From positions 90,913,136-90,977,135 of the forward strand of contig OY978525.1 of NCBI GenBank assembly GCA_963854835.1: a stretch of DNA of 64,000 nt. The letters are read 5' to 3'. Position 1 is the first letter of the stretch. Each line of letters starts with the position of its first letter. Below the pieces are notes generated by a model, which was not told the origin of the DNA, ran no database searches, and saw only the letters and a program-made list of their open reading frames with translations. The stretch comes from Megamerina dolium (taxonomy: Eukaryota > Arthropoda > Insecta > Diptera > Megamerinidae). The position numbers and the translations under genes were made by a program. Positions 63,301-64,000 of the stretch are shown here, piece by piece.

Positions 63301-64000
63301 TATGTATTATACATATGCACTTGTGGAATAATGTAAATAATAATTTTTTTATTTCCCTTATTGTTTTAGACACGCACGGACATGCCCCTTGAGGATACCA
63401 TATCATTGCAAGTAGCACTCTTAAGTTTGGCACAAAAAGTCTATCCGGATCGTGTGGATTATGTGGATAAGGTACTTGGCACCACGTCGCAAATACTCGA
63501 ACGTCTCAATATGCATAAGTACGTTTGTATTGATGATGAAATTTTCGCATATAATTTTGTCTGAATTTCAATATTAATTTTGCAGCATTTCACATTTGCT
63601 TTCGGTGAATCAAGAACTCTCACGACTATTGCGTATTTGTATTGATTTCTACAACAATATATTGACTATATTACAATTGAAAAATTTCTGTCCATTGCTT
63701 GATAAATTTGACTATGCATCACGTAAATCACTAGCTCTCTATTTGGTTATGAACATTTTGGAATATGAGACACTAATACCGACCGCCGAACAGGTTGAAA
63801 GTGTACTAAAAATGATCACACCATTGACTGAGGACGATGAGAGCAACAAGGATGCGTCGCCGCCATCCGCAAATGTGAATAACAGCAATAATACTGAACG
63901 TATAGATTTGGAGGAGTTTGCCGAGGAACAAGGCATTGTCGCCAGATTTATACATCTGATGAAGTCAGACGAGCCTGATACACAATATAAAATACTACAG
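60397..64000 (+). CDS. Vps35: Vps35, retromer scaffold subunit (5' 526 codons)
   Basis: Exons 60397-60399, 62169-62358, 62418-63151, 63213-63299, 63370-63518 and 63586-64000 (continues past the window) join in phase with consensus splice sites. Vps35 is the alpha-solenoid backbone of the retromer on endosomes; it binds Vps26 near its N-terminus and Vps29 near its C-terminus and retrieves transmembrane cargo to the Golgi or cell surface. Visible landmarks are [28 protein letters not shown], the conserved PRLYL (101-105) needed for Vps26 contact, [57 protein letters not shown] and [12 protein letters not shown]; these match the animal protein nearly block for block. A roughly 795-residue family length means about one third lies downstream. 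An alternative start is the ATG at 62172, two codons into exon 2. Confidence 0.96.
60400..62168 (+). other. Vps35 intron 1 (1,769 bp)
   Basis: Donor GTAAGT and acceptor TTTTATAG. A/T-rich, with a short (CA)n at about 61008-61021; no transposon or embedded gene recognised. Confidence 0.8.
62169..62358 (+). CDS. Vps35: Vps35 exon 2
   Basis: Encodes the N-terminus up to SPKSYYEL plus the first base of a Tyr codon. A GTAAGT donor follows and the next intron is only 59 bp. Confidence 0.95.
62418..63151 (+). CDS. Vps35: Vps35 exon 3
   Basis: Largest exon here (734 bp). Carries PRLYL and the highly conserved N-terminal solenoid helices and ends at RSGK with donor GTTCGT. The acceptor CCACAG at 62417 restores the Tyr codon split with exon 2; the ATG at 62378 lies in the intron and is not a start. 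Confidence 0.96.
63213..63299 (+). CDS. Vps35: Vps35 exon 4
   Basis: 29 codons in phase 0: [20 protein letters not shown] then SVQVAHIVQ. Acceptor TTCCACAG, donor GTATGT. Confidence 0.95.
63370..63518 (+). CDS. Vps35: Vps35 exon 5
   Basis: Encodes [40 protein letters not shown] and QILERLNMH; donor GTACGT leaves two bases of an Asn codon. Confidence 0.95.
63586..64000 (+). CDS. Vps35: Vps35 exon 6 (partial, cut by window end)
   Basis: Begins [20 protein letters not shown] and remains open to the last base. It includes a fly-type insertion rich in Asp/Asn/Ser (about 63826-63898) before the conserved [20 protein letters not shown]. The window ends exactly on a codon boundary. Confidence 0.95.

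Overview
The window is AT-rich animal DNA from a higher fly, plausibly a tephritid fruit fly. The evidence is: two spliced genes whose predicted proteins match insect/metazoan families along their whole length; introns as short as 59-77 bp beside introns of 5-14 kb; DINE-1-like Helentron repeats with a GTCY microsatellite; and a DD41D (rosa-type) mariner, a group first described from Ceratitis rosa and other tephritids. The species cannot be fixed from sequence alone. No bacterial genes, rRNA, CRISPR array or free-standing tRNA gene was seen.

Layout. (1) 1-13.9 kb: long non-coding DNA with one candidate 28-codon first exon (2911-2994), a rosa-type mariner scrap and a LINE RNase H scrap. (2) 13,937-46,274, + strand: a calcium-channel-regulating RGK-family small GTPase gene (Rgk) assembled here from ten exons, all of which join in phase (486 codons plus stop). 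Its long introns hold most of the transposons: two full tRNA-derived SINEs with target-site duplications plus a degraded third, one DINE-1-like element, a structurally complete rosa-type mariner (22,972-24,276), a broken DD34D mariner (26,248-27,474), a structurally complete Tc1 element with IR/DR ends (30,180-31,830), and a mariner remnant carrying a truncated LINE insertion with a 12-bp target duplication (33,616-35,644). (3) 46.3-60.2 kb: intergenic, with LINE RNase H relics, a SINE fragment, a 71-bp tandem duplication, two DINE-1-like elements in inverted orientation (55,625-59,007) and a SINE that was itself split by a 202-bp MITE (59,027-59,592). (4) 60,397-64,000, + strand: first six coding exons of Vps35, the retromer scaffold, running off the window end in frame.

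The two host genes are unrelated in function: Rgk is a membrane-associated regulator of voltage-gated calcium channels, while Vps35 works in endosome-to-Golgi/plasma-membrane cargo retrieval. They are neighbours in the same orientation. The main biological interest is the transposon stratigraphy: a compact tRNA-derived SINE family with perfect Pol III A and B boxes and a T-rich rather than poly(A) 3' end, DINE-1-like elements differing by 2, 3 or 4 copies of a roughly 297-bp internal unit, and two apparently intact DNA transposons lying antisense in Rgk introns.
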